64,000 bases of DNA from the NCBI RefSeq assembly GCF_019795105.1, contig NZ_JAIMFO010000005.1:124001-188000 (forward strand), given 5' to 3'. Source of the stretch: Collinsella ureilytica (lineage in GTDB: Bacteria; Actinomycetota; Coriobacteriia; Coriobacteriales; Coriobacteriaceae). Positions 51,964 through 61,356 of the stretch are shown piece after piece. Numbering within the stretch: position 1 is the stretch's first letter; each line of letters begins with the position of its first letter. Both the position numbers and the translations under genes were made by a program. The notes beneath the pieces were generated by a model, which worked only from the letters and a program-made list of their open reading frames with translations, did not search any database and was not told the DNA's origin.

Positions 51964-53754
51964 ATGACTCACACCTTTGAAATCACCGACGAGCTTCTCT
52001 TAGATGGCAAGGCGTTCAAGATCATGGCCGGTGCCATTCACTACTTTCGTGTCCACCCCACCGACTGGTATCACTCGCTGTACAACCTCAAAGCGCTTGG
52101 CTTTAACACCGTTGAGACCTATGTACCGTGGAATCTGCATGAGCCAACGCCCGATATCTTTAATTTTGAGGGCATCTGCGACCTTGAGGCCTTCCTCGAT
52201 ATGGCCGCTGAACTTGGACTCTTTGCCATTGTGCGCCCCTCTCCGTATATCTGCGCTGAGTGGGAGTTTGGCGGCATGCCAGCCTGGCTGCTCGCCGATC
52301 GCTCTATGCGCCCGCGCTCGCGCGATGAGCGCTTTCTTGCTCGAGTAGCAAGCTATTATGATGAACTCATGGCTCGCCTGCGCCCACACCAACTTGATGC
52401 TGGTGGCAACATCATCATGATGCAGGTAGAAAACGAATATGGCTCCTATTGTGAGGACAAGCACTATCTGAACGCGATTCGCGAGATGATGATTGCTCGC
52501 GGCATTACCGTTCCCCTGTGCACCTCAGATGGCCCTTGGCGAGCCTGCCTTCGTGCTGGCTCCCTCATCGATCAGGACGTTTTGCCCTGTGGCAATTTTG
52601 GCTCTCGCGCCCATGAAAACTTTGCTGAGCTTGCGCGCTTTCATCGTGAGCACCAGAAAACCTGGCCGCTCATGTGCATGGAGTTTTGGGATGGCTGGTT
52701 CAACCGTTGGGGCGAGGAAGTCATTCGTCGCGACCCAGAAGAGCTCGATGAAGCTGTTGGTGAGGTCTTAGACGAGGGCAGCATTTGCCTCTATATGTTT
52801 CATGGCGGCACCAATTTTGGCTTTATGAATGGCTGCTCGGCTAGGCTCCAGCTTGATCTTCCGCAGGTCACCTCGTATGACTACGATGCTCCCTTAGATG
52901 AACAGGGCAACCCCACTCCGAAGTACTATGCCTTAGCTTCAATGCTTAAGAAGCGCTTCCCCGAACTTGAGCAGAGCGAACCGCTCATTAAAAAGTCCTT
53001 GCCCGCCCGTGTACTCACACGCCAGGTGAATACTGACCTTTTTGAAAATCTTGAGGCTGCAACTCATACCTATCATGACCTCTACACCCATCCCATGGAG
53101 GATCTGGGGCAAAACCTCGGCTATATCTTGTATCGCACACAGATTGAACGAGATAGTACCGAGCCTGAGCACCTGCGCGTCATTGATGCGCGCGACCGCA
53201 TTCATGTCTTTGTAAACGGCGAGCTGGTAGCCACTCAGTATCAAACTGAAATTGGCGAAGATATCATGGCCGAACTCAAAGACGGCAACAACCAGCTGGA
53301 TATTCTTGTTAAGAATATGGGTCGCGTGAACTATGGACACAAACTCCTAGCCGATACCCAGCGCAAGGGCATTCGAACGCGCGTCTGCGCAGACCTGCAT
53401 TTTATTTCCAACTTTGAACACTACGGCTTTGACCTCACGGTACTGCCACGCTTGAACTTTACCGAGAACAAGCCGTGCAAGACCCCAAGCTTTCACCGCT
53501 TTGAGGTCACCTTATCTGAAGATGAAATCCTCGATACCAATCTTGATCTCACGGGCTTTGGCAAGGGCGTAGCCTTCGTCAATGGGCAAAACGTCGGAAG
53601 GTTCTGGGAGTGCGGTCCCATTCGCTCGCTCTATGTTCCTCACGGCATGCTGCATGCCGGCACGAATGAGATCGTCATTTTTGAAACCGAAGGCGTCTAT
53701 CGGGATCAGCTCGCCCTGAGTCCCGCTGTCGTATACGAACCCGTAGCTGAGTAG
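51964..53754 (+). CDS. Beta-galactosidase, glycoside hydrolase family 35 (BgaC-like)
   Basis: 596 residues, normal length, no signal peptide, so intracellular. The TIM barrel has the acid/base Glu in MQVENEYGSY (about residue 160) and the nucleophile Glu in MEFWDGWFNRWG (about 240), followed by beta-sandwich domains. Intracellular GH35 enzymes next to a mannose-family PTS, as in Streptococcus BgaC, cleave beta-1,3-linked galactose from imported disaccharides. It is first in an operon with IIB, IIC and IID genes. Confidence 0.92.
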   Translation: MTHTFEITDELLLDGKAFKIMAGAIHYFRVHPTDWYHSLYNLKALGFNTVETYVPWNLHEPTPDIFNFEGICDLEAFLDMAAELGLFAIVRPSPYICAEWEFGGMPAWLLADRSMRPRSRDERFLARVASYYDELMARLRPHQLDAGGNIIMMQVENEYGSYCEDKHYLNAIREMMIARGITVPLCTSDGPWRACLRAGSLIDQDVLPCGNFGSRAHENFAELARFHREHQKTWPLMCMEFWDGWFNRWGEEVIRRDPEELDEAVGEVLDEGSICLYMFHGGTNFGFMNGCSARLQLDLPQVTSYDYDAPLDEQGNPTPKYYALASMLKKRFPELEQSEPLIKKSLPARVLTRQVNTDLFENLEAATHTYHDLYTHPMEDLGQNLGYILYRTQIERDSTEPEHLRVIDARDRIHVFVNGELVATQYQTEIGEDIMAELKDGNNQLDILVKNMGRVNYGHKLLADTQRKGIRTRVCADLHFISNFEHYGFDLTVLPRLNFTENKPCKTPSFHRFEVTLSEDEILDTNLDLTGFGKGVAFVNGQNVGRFWECGPIRSLYVPHGMLHAGTNEIVIFETEGVYRDQLALSPAVVYEPVAE

Positions 53755-53767
53755 GGAGCTGAGTGAA

Positions 53768-54232
53768 GTGATTGTTGGAACACGTATTGATTTTCGTTTG
53801 ATTCATGGCCAGGTTGCTAATCTTTGGGCCAATGCCCGCCAGGTTGAGCGCTTCTTGGTTGTGGATGATGAGGTAGCAGAGGATACCCTGCAAAAGCAGG
53901 TGCTCCGCATGGCAACCCCGAGCACCATTCGCCTCTCTGTGCTTCCCGCAGAAAAGGCAGCGGCCAATATCTTGGCTAGAAAATACGATGCTACGCGCCT
54001 CTTCATTGTGGTGAAAAAGCCCGCCGTGCTCGTTCGCCTTATGAAGGCTGGCGTGAAGTTTGACGAGATCATCGTTGGCAATATGACCACCACCGAAGAA
54101 GTGCGCCGTGTTGGCCTCAATATCGGTCTTGATGCAGGCGACGTAGAAGCCTTCGGTGAGCTTGCTGCAGCTGGCATCCCCATGGTGTCTCAGCTTGTTC
54201 CCTCTAATAACCCCGAAGTTTTCAAGCTCTAA
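53768..54232 (+). CDS. PTS mannose/fructose/sorbose-family IIB component
   Basis: 154 residues from GTG 53768. RIDFRLIHGQVANLWA contains the phosphorylated His at about residue 13. It passes phosphate from IIA to the sugar entering through IIC/IID. It follows the beta-galactosidase gene by 13 bp. No IIA gene is present nearby, so the phosphate donor must be encoded elsewhere. Confidence 0.92.
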   Translation: MIVGTRIDFRLIHGQVANLWANARQVERFLVVDDEVAEDTLQKQVLRMATPSTIRLSVLPAEKAAANILARKYDATRLFIVVKKPAVLVRLMKAGVKFDEIIVGNMTTTEEVRRVGLNIGLDAGDVEAFGELAAAGIPMVSQLVPSNNPEVFKL

Positions 54233-54321
54233 ACCGGAGCCTCTCCCCCGTGCGCACGGGGGTAGTCATAGCTCATCTGCAACCCGCCCGGCTATCGGGC
54301 ACAAGAAAAAGGAAGGGCAAG

Positions 54322-55211
54322 ATGATCGCTTGGTGGCAAATCCTTCTGCTCACGCTGTTGCGGCATACCAGATCATGGACGAACTGAGCCCGTACACCTC
54401 AGCAGGCCAGGCTGTATTCGCCGGCCTCGTGAGTGGCCTCGTCATGGGAGACCTCACAACTGGTCTCTATATCGGTGGAGCTATGCAGCTCACCGTCCTG
54501 GGCGTAGGCACCTTCGGTGGCTCCTCGCGCATTGATGCCAACTCAGGAACGGTAATCGCTACCGCCTTTGCCGTTGCGTCCTCCATGGATCCGCAGCAGG
54601 CGTTCGCTGTTATTGCGACACCGGTTGCGGCACTCATGACCTATACCGACATCATTGGCCGCTTCTCCGATACCTTCTGGGCGCATCGCTGCGACGCAGA
54701 CGTTGAGAACATGGCATGGGGAAGCTATAACTTCCACTACCTCATGGGCGGCGTCTCCTGGATGCTCTCTCGTGCTTTGCTGGTATTCTTGGCCCTCGCC
54801 TTTGGTCAAAACCTCATCGACCCGGTCGTAGCTGCCTTAAATGGCGATCCTGCCTGGCTTGGTAAGGGTCTTACGGTTGCTGGCGGCACTTTGCCTGCTG
54901 TTGGTTTTGCAATCCTGCTTCGGTATCTGCCGGTTAAAAAGCACGTTGCTTACCTTTTGCTTGGCTTTGCAACCACGGCCGTGTTCGTCACCCTCTTTGG
55001 TTATATCGGCAGCCTGAATGCTGACATTGCAGCTGTTGGTGGCCTAGTTGATGGCGCTCAGCTCACCGGCCAGTACAACGGTTTGCCCATGCTGTTGGTG
55101 GCCTTGATCGGCCTCGCCCTATCACTGATCTACTACAAGAGCGACCAGGCTGCTCCTGCTGTTCAGGCTACTGCGGCAGTCGAGATCGGAGATGACGATG
55201 ACGAGCTCTAA
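54322..55211 (+). pseudogene. PTS mannose/fructose/sorbose-family IIC component, frameshifted near the start
   Basis: ATG 54322 (GGAAGGG upstream) reads MIAWWQILLLTL, the normal start of this family; the frame then has to shift back by one base near 54357 to continue AAYQIMDELSPYTSAGQAVF through the rest of the membrane channel, ending EIGDDDDEL. Total about 296 residues with some seven spans. A missing base in the sequence would explain it; otherwise translation could only restart at the ATG of MDELSPYTS (54375), losing most of the first span. Confidence 0.75.
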
Positions 55212-55263
55212 TGTGACAAAGCTGCCCAACGGCACAACAGGCTATAAGCCGACGTAAAAGGAC

Positions 55264-56250
55264 ATGAACCAAATCAGCTTGAGGAGCTTGTTGCTCTTCC
55301 AAGCTGGATGGAACTACGAGCGTATGCAGAGCAGTGGCTACCTTTGGGTTATGCTGCCCACCCTTCGCAAGATCTATGGTGATAACACGCCTGAGCTGAA
55401 AGAGATGGCGCGCCTGCACTGCTCCACCTTCTTTAACACCACAAACTTCTTGAACAATATTGTTCATGGTATTGATCTGGCCTTAGAGGTTGAAAACGGC
55501 ATTGAGAGTAAAGACGCCGTTGCCGGTATGAAGACCGGCCTGATGGGTTCTCTCGCCTCCATTGGTGACTCGATCTTTGGTGCCTTGTTGTATCTATGCC
55601 TTGCCGCAATGCTTCACTCTAGGGAGAACTTCATGCCCGATATGCAGCCTTTACTCATTGTTGCAGCCATCCTTATGATCGTGGTCATGCTTGCCTCTGA
55701 AACCATTAAGCGCTTGCTTGATGCTGCCTTGGAGCGCCTGCTGGCTGAAGGCAAGTACGACATGGCAATACAGGTGCTTGACAAGCGCTTAGCGCGGATG
55801 CTCTTCCCTACCTTTAAGCAGTACTACCTCAGATTTTCTATTTATGAGGCATCAGGACAGGCCAGGCTTGCTCGCACGATGCTCAATCATCTGCTTGGCA
55901 TGAAGGTCACTGCTCGGCGTCGAGCAACCTTGGTGGTTATTGCATTTAATTTCTTTATTAATCAAGAAGACGAACCAGCAGCACGCGCCATGCTCGAAGA
56001 GATTGAACGGGTCGGCACGGAAGAAGTTCTTGCTGATTGCAAGGACACCTACGCGATCGTTTTTGAGGGAGACTCCAGTCATATTGAGCGCATGGAAGGC
56101 CTCGTTGCTCGCGTAAAAAATACGCAGGTGCTCTGCAAACTGTATTACTTGCTTGCCCGCCAGTATAAGAACCGTGGCGACAAAAAGATGGCACGAGCCT
56201 TTGAAGCTAAGCTCAACGCACTTAAGGCAGAGGCTCGCGAGCAGGCGTAG
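55264..56250 (+). CDS. Chimera: truncated PTS IID component fused to a membrane-anchored helical-repeat protein
   Basis: 328 residues. Residues 1-122 are a IID start (FQAGWNYERMQSSGYLWVML, FFNTTNFLNNIVHGI, GLMGSLASIGDSIFGALL), which normally continues to about 270. After AAMLHS it changes to an unrelated protein: a hydrophobic span (LLIVAAILMIVVMLA) and a TPR-like helical part (YDMAIQVLDKRLARML, ASGQARLARTMLNHLL). At the join AGGGAG-AACTTC-ATG (ATG at 55632) looks like the old start of the second gene. A deletion probably fused them in frame. IID function is doubtful. Confidence 0.7.
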   Translation: MNQISLRSLLLFQAGWNYERMQSSGYLWVMLPTLRKIYGDNTPELKEMARLHCSTFFNTTNFLNNIVHGIDLALEVENGIESKDAVAGMKTGLMGSLASIGDSIFGALLYLCLAAMLHSRENFMPDMQPLLIVAAILMIVVMLASETIKRLLDAALERLLAEGKYDMAIQVLDKRLARMLFPTFKQYYLRFSIYEASGQARLARTMLNHLLGMKVTARRRATLVVIAFNFFINQEDEPAARAMLEEIERVGTEEVLADCKDTYAIVFEGDSSHIERMEGLVARVKNTQVLCKLYYLLARQYKNRGDKKMARAFEAKLNALKAEAREQA

Positions 56251-56283
56251 AGAAGGCGTTTGTTTAGCTCTTCGCGGCGAGGA

Positions 56284-56380
56284 TCAGGCGCACGTCCTCG
56301 CTTTAACGTTCTCACTGCAGTATCCTCACGGCAAGGGCTCAGGCGCGTCCTCGCTTTAACGTTCTCACTGCAGCATCCTC
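56284..56380. repeat. Direct repeat in the gap after the PTS locus
   Basis: Two copies, 55 bp apart, of TCAGGCGC(AC)GTCCTCG plus CTTTAACGTTCTCACTGCAG and a following ATCCTC. No gene in 56251-56554. Confidence 0.75.
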
Positions 56381-56554
56381 GCTGCTGAAGCCACAGCGTA
56401 TCATCGGCAAAAAGAGCTAGAAAAAAAATGAGCTCTCCCGCGTACGCAAGAGACACAGGGCATGGGCGGGCATGGGCGGCAAAATCAAGCACGCAAGCTC
56501 GCGCACACGTTCAAAATGGCAACAGAGCATGCCAGCAACGTCAAGCATCCAGCC

Positions 56555-57265
56555 CTAAACAGGACTACTCCTCAGCTCAATTTTGTAGAAATCCCACCGC
56601 TTATAGCCAATAACATGCTCGATAACCGTACCATCGTCGAGCGTGGTGGTCTTTTCTTGGCGGACGCACGGCGTGTTCATATCGCAGGCCATCAAGCGCG
56701 CTATACGCTCAGGAATCGGCATCTCAATCGTATCAACCTCATATGAGGCCTCGTCATACAAGGCAATACCAAAGGCCTCACGAATGAAGCCATAAATGGA
56801 CTGGTAGCGCGTTGGATCTGCATCAGGATCAATAAAGCGCTCAGGAATATGAGACTCGCTCACCAAGAAGGGCTCGCCTTCCACAGCGCGAACGCGCTCA
56901 ATCGTCCAATAGGATTCGCCAGCGCGGAGCTTCATAATCTTGGCTACTTCCGGATCTGTCCCTCGCTCAAAACGAATAACCTCAACCGTCTCATCTTGAG
57001 CATGAGAAGAGAAGACCTCAATGTCTGAAAACTCCACGCGCTGACGCTTACGAGCACGCGTGATAAAGGTTCCAAGCCCTTGGCGGCGCACCACATAGCC
57101 CATATCAGCAAGGTCGCGGATGGCGCGAATCACCGTGATTGAACTCACGTTAAAGCGCTCAATCAAATCACGTTCGCTATAGAATCGATCACCCGGCTTA
57201 AAATCACCCGAGAGAATCTCGGCCTCAAGCTCGTTTCTGATGATCTGATACTTTGGAACGCCCAT
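56555..57265 (-). CDS. GntR-family regulator, HutC subfamily
   Basis: 236 residues. The N-terminal winged helix (YQIIRNELEAEILSGDFKPG, RDLIERFNVSSITVIRAIRD, GLGTFI) is followed by a UTRA ligand domain (SHIPERFIDPDADP; YEVDTIEMPIPERIARLM). Such proteins sense phosphorylated sugars. It is encoded opposite the beta-galactosidase/PTS operon and probably represses it through the palindrome at 51884. Confidence 0.88.
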   Translation of the reverse strand: MGVPKYQIIRNELEAEILSGDFKPGDRFYSERDLIERFNVSSITVIRAIRDLADMGYVVRRQGLGTFITRARKRQRVEFSDIEVFSSHAQDETVEVIRFERGTDPEVAKIMKLRAGESYWTIERVRAVEGEPFLVSESHIPERFIDPDADPTRYQSIYGFIREAFGIALYDEASYEVDTIEMPIPERIARLMACDMNTPCVRQEKTTTLDDGTVIEHVIGYKRWDFYKIELRSSPV

Positions 57266-57291
57266 CGCCTATCTCCACGAAACCTCAGAGC

Positions 57292-59271
57292 TTAATACAG
57301 CTTCGCACCTGCTGGAATTCGGTCATCTACCATGAGCACATTCAGTCGCTCTTCACCTTCAACCTCATGAATCACGCTAATGATCATTCCGCAAGAATCG
57401 ATACCCATCATGGAGCGCGGAGGCAGGTTGGTAATGGCAACCAAGGTTTTACCCACGAGCTCTTCTGGTGCATAGAAGGCGCGAATGCCAGAAAGAATGG
57501 TGCGATTGTTGCCCGATCCATCATCTAAGGTAAAGCGCAACAACTTCTTAGACTTTGGCACTGCCTCGCATTCCAGCACCTTTACCGCACGGAAGTCAGA
57601 GCGAGAGAAGGTCTCAAAGTCTACAAAGTCCTCAAAGAGCGGCTCCACGACGACCTGCTCGGCCGCTACGCGCTCAGCTTCTTGAGCAGCAAGCTCAGCA
57701 GCCTCACGTGCCTTAGCACGGCTCTCCTCTTGCCGCTCGCGTGCAGCGGCAGCGCCACTTGCGCTCGTGGCTTCGGGGCGCATGTGCGGGAAGAGCAGCA
57801 CGTCACGGATAGAAGCAGAATCGGTGAGAAGCATGACAACACGGTCGATACCAATACCAATGCCGCCAGCAGGAGGCATACCGTACTCAAGCGCACGCAC
57901 ATAGTCTGCGTCGTACTCCATCGCCTCATCGTCTCCGCTGGCCTTCTCCTCCATTTGGCGGGCAAAGCGCTCAGCCTGATCAACCGGGTCATTGAGCTCA
58001 GAGAAGGCGTTGGCATACTCGTGTCCAGCAATGACCAGCTCAAAGCGGTGCGTCAAGCGCGGATCATCCTCACGTCGCTTCGCCAAGGGAGAGACCTCGA
58101 CTGGGTAGTCAACCACAAAGGTGGGGTTGATAAGGGAATCCTCACCCAGCTCATCGTAGAGCTCGGCGATAATCCTGCCCGGTCCCCAATCTTTTGCTAC
58201 CTCAATATCATGCGCCGCTGCAAGCGATGCAAGATGCTCAAGAGGCGTATCAAGGTCGACATCTTCGCCCAACACCTGAGAAACAACCTGCGTCATAGGA
58301 ATTGACGGCCAGCTGCCCGAAAGATCGATCTCTTTGCCCTGAAACACAATCTGCTCAGTCGTATTCACACGGGCATTTGCTGCTTTGATGACGCCTTCGG
58401 CCAACGCCTTCATGCCCTCAAGATCGCTATAGGCGCGGTAAGCCTCCATGGTCGTAAACTCTGGGTTGTGCGTTTGATCCATGCCTTCATTTCTAAAAAT
58501 TCGGCCAATCTCAAACACCCGCTCATAACCACCGACGAGCAACCGCTTGAGGTGGAGCTCGGTGGCAATACGGAGGTAGTTCTCCTGATCTAAGGCGTTG
58601 AAATGCGTAATGAAGGGCTTGGCTGTAGCGCCTCCCTGAATGGTCTGCAGGATTGGCGTCTCCACCTCCATGTAGCCGTCAGCCTCCATATAGCGGCGGA
58701 ACTCAGAGATGATGGCTGAGCGCTTACGGAAGGTTTCGCGCACATCGGCATTTACGATGAGATCCACATACCGCTGGCGATACCGGGTCTCTTTGTCTGA
58801 AAGACCATGGAATTTCTCTGGCAGAGGACGAATGCTTTTTGAAAGCAGCATAAGCTGAGTTGGAGCAAGCGAGAGCTGGCCGCGCCGGGTGCGCAGAATC
58901 GTTCCCCCAACGTTGAGAATATCTCCCATATCAAGCTGGCCAATGAGCTGCCAGTCGGCCTCACTCATAGCGTTAATGCGGCAAAAGATCTGAATATCTG
59001 CCGTGGGGTCGCGAAGCACAATGAAGGCAATCTTGCCTTGGTTTCTCAGGGCAACCACACGGCCCGCAATGCGATAGCTATCTTCGGTCGCAGCACCATC
59101 TTCAAGCTCGGCATAGCGGTCAATCAAATCAGCCGCATACGCGTCCACATCCGAATACTCGGGATACGGATCAATGCCCGCCTTGGCAAGGGCGATCCTG
59201 CGCGCAAGACGCTGCTCACGCTCATTTGCCGGAGCAGCGGCTGAAGTATCGGGGGTAGTAGGTGCTGCCAT
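57292..59271 (-). CDS. lysS: Lysine-tRNA ligase (class II) with C-terminal tRNA-binding domain
   Basis: 659 residues against about 500 for common LysRS. An N-terminal OB-fold, the class II core with motif 2 FRNEGMDQTHNPEFT and motif 3 GGIGIGIDRVVMLLTD, then a charged Ala/Glu helix (EESRAKAREAAELAAQEAER) and a Trbp111/MetG-C type OB domain (FSRSDFRAVKVLECEAVPKS, SGIRAFYAPEELVGK, PRSMMGIDSCGMIIS). The added domain would hold the tRNA elbow non-specifically. ATG 59271 follows AGGAG. Confidence 0.93.
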   Translation of the reverse strand: MAAPTTPDTSAAAPANEREQRLARRIALAKAGIDPYPEYSDVDAYAADLIDRYAELEDGAATEDSYRIAGRVVALRNQGKIAFIVLRDPTADIQIFCRINAMSEADWQLIGQLDMGDILNVGGTILRTRRGQLSLAPTQLMLLSKSIRPLPEKFHGLSDKETRYRQRYVDLIVNADVRETFRKRSAIISEFRRYMEADGYMEVETPILQTIQGGATAKPFITHFNALDQENYLRIATELHLKRLLVGGYERVFEIGRIFRNEGMDQTHNPEFTTMEAYRAYSDLEGMKALAEGVIKAANARVNTTEQIVFQGKEIDLSGSWPSIPMTQVVSQVLGEDVDLDTPLEHLASLAAAHDIEVAKDWGPGRIIAELYDELGEDSLINPTFVVDYPVEVSPLAKRREDDPRLTHRFELVIAGHEYANAFSELNDPVDQAERFARQMEEKASGDDEAMEYDADYVRALEYGMPPAGGIGIGIDRVVMLLTDSASIRDVLLFPHMRPEATSASGAAAARERQEESRAKAREAAELAAQEAERVAAEQVVVEPLFEDFVDFETFSRSDFRAVKVLECEAVPKSKKLLRFTLDDGSGNNRTILSGIRAFYAPEELVGKTLVAITNLPPRSMMGIDSCGMIISVIHEVEGEERLNVLMVDDRIPAGAKLY

Positions 59272-59290
59272 AACATTCTCCTTCATATGC

Positions 59291-59325
59291 AAAAGCTCCC
59301 CGAGGCCTGGGTGGTCTCGAGGAGC
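59291..59325 (-). terminator. Terminator between greA and lysS
   Basis: GCTCCTCGAG and CTCGGGGAGC pair on the minus strand and are followed by TTTTGC. It would separate greA transcripts from lysS. Confidence 0.65.
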
Positions 59326-59346
59326 ATCCACACGCTGAATCTGTAG

Positions 59347-59817
59347 TTAGCGCGAGATTTTAGTAACGGTATAGGTGCGGCGCTTGCCAGCCGGAGTAAT
59401 GAACTCCACCGTCTCACCCTCGGCGTGACCAATAACTGCGCGCCCCACTGGAGACTCGTTGGAGATCTTGCGCTCAAGTGAGTTGGTTTCTGTCGTGCCT
59501 ACGATGGTGACCTTCGTTGCCACACCATCTTCATCTACCAGATCAACCGTAGATCCAATAGAAACAATGAGCTCTGACTGCTCACCAGCATCTTGCGCCT
59601 TAGCGAGGATGGCACGAATCTCAGCGATACGCGAGGCGTTTTTAGCCTCCTCCTCCTTTGCGGCGTCGTACTCAGCATTCTCAGAGAGGTCGCCAAAGGC
59701 ACGAGCCTCTTTTAAGTGCTCGATAACCTCCTGCTGCTTCTCTCCCTCACGCCAAGCAAGCTCTTCTGCGAGCTTCTTGCGACCTTCCGCGGTCAGGACA
59801 ATATCGCTAACTACCAT
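59347..59817 (-). CDS. greA: Transcription elongation factor GreA
   Basis: 156 residues, normal length. The N-terminal coiled coil (ELAWREGEKQQEVIEHLKEA, ENAEYDAAKEEEA with the acidic tip) and the C-terminal FKBP-like domain (SPVGRAVIGHAEGETVEF) are complete. It rescues backtracked RNA polymerase. It precedes lysS as in many Gram-positives. Confidence 0.96.
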   Translation of the reverse strand: MVVSDIVLTAEGRKKLAEELAWREGEKQQEVIEHLKEARAFGDLSENAEYDAAKEEEAKNASRIAEIRAILAKAQDAGEQSELIVSIGSTVDLVDEDGVATKVTIVGTTETNSLERKISNESPVGRAVIGHAEGETVEFITPAGKRRTYTVTKISR

Positions 59818-59871
59818 ACAGGAACTCCTTGGACGTGCACGTACGCTCGTAGAATGTGGTGAGTACTGAGG

Positions 59872-60141
59872 TTAGGCAACGTCAATAGGACCTTGCTCAG
59901 AATCCTCGCGGCGCTTCTTTGCGGCGGCAAGCTTGGCCTCAAGCTCGCGTATCTCTGCATCCTCATCGGCCTCATCGACCAGAGCTGGCTTCTCAGATGC
60001 CTTCGTAGGCTCATCCATGCCCTCGCGGATGTTTTTGACCGTGGAACCAAGAGACTTTCCGAGCTTGGGAAGATTTTTCGGCCCAAAGATCAGCAGGGCG
60101 ACAATCAGAATGACGATCCACTCAAAACCTTTTGGGAACAT
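59872..60141 (-). CDS. tatA: Twin-arginine translocase subunit TatA/TatE
   Basis: 89 residues. One membrane span (EWIVILIVALLIFGPKNLP), the FGPKxLP hinge, an amphipathic helix (KLGKSLGSTVKNIREGM) and an acidic, charged tail. It forms the Tat pore for folded proteins. TatC is not in this window. Confidence 0.9.
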   Translation of the reverse strand: MFPKGFEWIVILIVALLIFGPKNLPKLGKSLGSTVKNIREGMDEPTKASEKPALVDEADEDAEIRELEAKLAAAKKRREDSEQGPIDVA

Positions 60142-60343
60142 ACAACTTTCCTCTCATCAATCCCCGCGCTCGAGCGCGACGTTGGATACGGCGTCAATAA
60201 CTGCGCCAGCGTTCGTTGAGTATACCGCGCGTATCAGACCCTCACAATAACCGCCACATTTTACACGCTCTGACCCCATGCTGTGTGAAAAAAATAAGGC
60301 GAGCTGAAACGCGTTGTCGTTTCTGCCCGCCTCTCATACACAC

Positions 60344-60420
60344 TGGTCGGGTTGACTGGATTTGAACCAGCGACCCCCGCGTCCCGAACGCGGTGCTCTA
60401 CCAAACTGAGCCACAACCCG
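60344..60420 (-). tRNA. tRNA-Pro (CGG anticodon)
   Basis: 77 bases, acceptor CGGGTTG/CAACCCG, anticodon loop TTCGGGA with CGG, TTCAAATC T-arm and encoded CCA. Confidence 0.94.
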
Positions 60421-60456
60421 AAGCCCGGCTATAATAGCAGAAGGCATAACAGAGCG

Positions 60457-61353
60457 CTAGCCATGCAAAATAACCGGTCCGGTTTTCTCCATCTTCGCCA
60501 CCTTTGCCCACCAGCCATGCTCGTTTTGTGCTGCGCTCACCATGGCCTCGGCGTCCCTTTGCGTCTTACAAATTGCAAACACGGTCGATCCCGATCCACA
60601 CACATCTGCTGCACGAACACCAGGTTGAGCACGCATCCAGCTGAGCACCTGAGCAATTGAGGGCAGCACCTCCGCTGCTGCCGGTGCGAGATTGTTTGCT
60701 ACTGCCTGCATAATGCTCGCTTCATCGTGTGCGCGCAGCGCCTGAAGCATCTGCCCAAGATCGGCAGGCGCAGTCGGGTTTTTATCGAAAGCAGCATAGG
60801 CTTCTTGTGAGGTAACGCCAGCCTCACCGGGCGGACGGACTAAGGCTACCGGCGTTGCCGTAAGCGGGGCAAAAAGCTCTTGCAACGTATCTCCACGCTG
60901 AGCAAGCCAGGCTATAGACCCATGTAAAAAGAAGGGCACATCTGCCCCAATGCCTTGCGCTACCTGCTCAATACGAGGATCGAGCGGATCGAGATCCCAA
61001 AGATGTGCAATGCCTAAGATGACAGCGGCAGCATCGGTAGAAGGGCCTCCCAAGCCCGCACGAACGGGAATATGCTTGTCAATCAAAATCGTAAAGTTGG
61101 CTTGCCGACCAAAGGCATCTCCCATGGCTCGAGCTGCTCGATACGCAGTGTTTTGCTCCATCGGAAAATCTTGCGCAGGAGTCACGCGAACGAAGAGCTC
61201 ATCTGCCGGAGCAATCTCGACCGTATCGGTAAGATCTATGGTCGTCATCACCGTATCAACACGGTGATAGCCATCTTCCTCCTTGCCGGGATGAACACCC
61301 AGATAGAGGTTGATCTTTGCCGGAGCACTGATCAGGAGGAAGGGGCGAGCCAT
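60457..61353 (-). CDS. ispE: 4-diphosphocytidyl-2-C-methyl-D-erythritol kinase
   Basis: 298 residues. GHMP kinase: SAPAKINLYLGVHPGKEEDG with the catalytic Lys/Asn region, the ATP loop PVRAGLGGPSTDAAAVI (Ser in place of the more usual Gly-Ser-Ser order), and CGSGSTVFAI near the C-terminus. It phosphorylates CDP-methylerythritol, joining ispD and ispF of this window in one pathway. It starts 3 bases after the Veg stop. Confidence 0.92.
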   Translation of the reverse strand: MARPFLLISAPAKINLYLGVHPGKEEDGYHRVDTVMTTIDLTDTVEIAPADELFVRVTPAQDFPMEQNTAYRAARAMGDAFGRQANFTILIDKHIPVRAGLGGPSTDAAAVILGIAHLWDLDPLDPRIEQVAQGIGADVPFFLHGSIAWLAQRGDTLQELFAPLTATPVALVRPPGEAGVTSQEAYAAFDKNPTAPADLGQMLQALRAHDEASIMQAVANNLAPAAAEVLPSIAQVLSWMRAQPGVRAADVCGSGSTVFAICKTQRDAEAMVSAAQNEHGWWAKVAKMEKTGPVILHG

Positions 61354-61356
61354 TGC

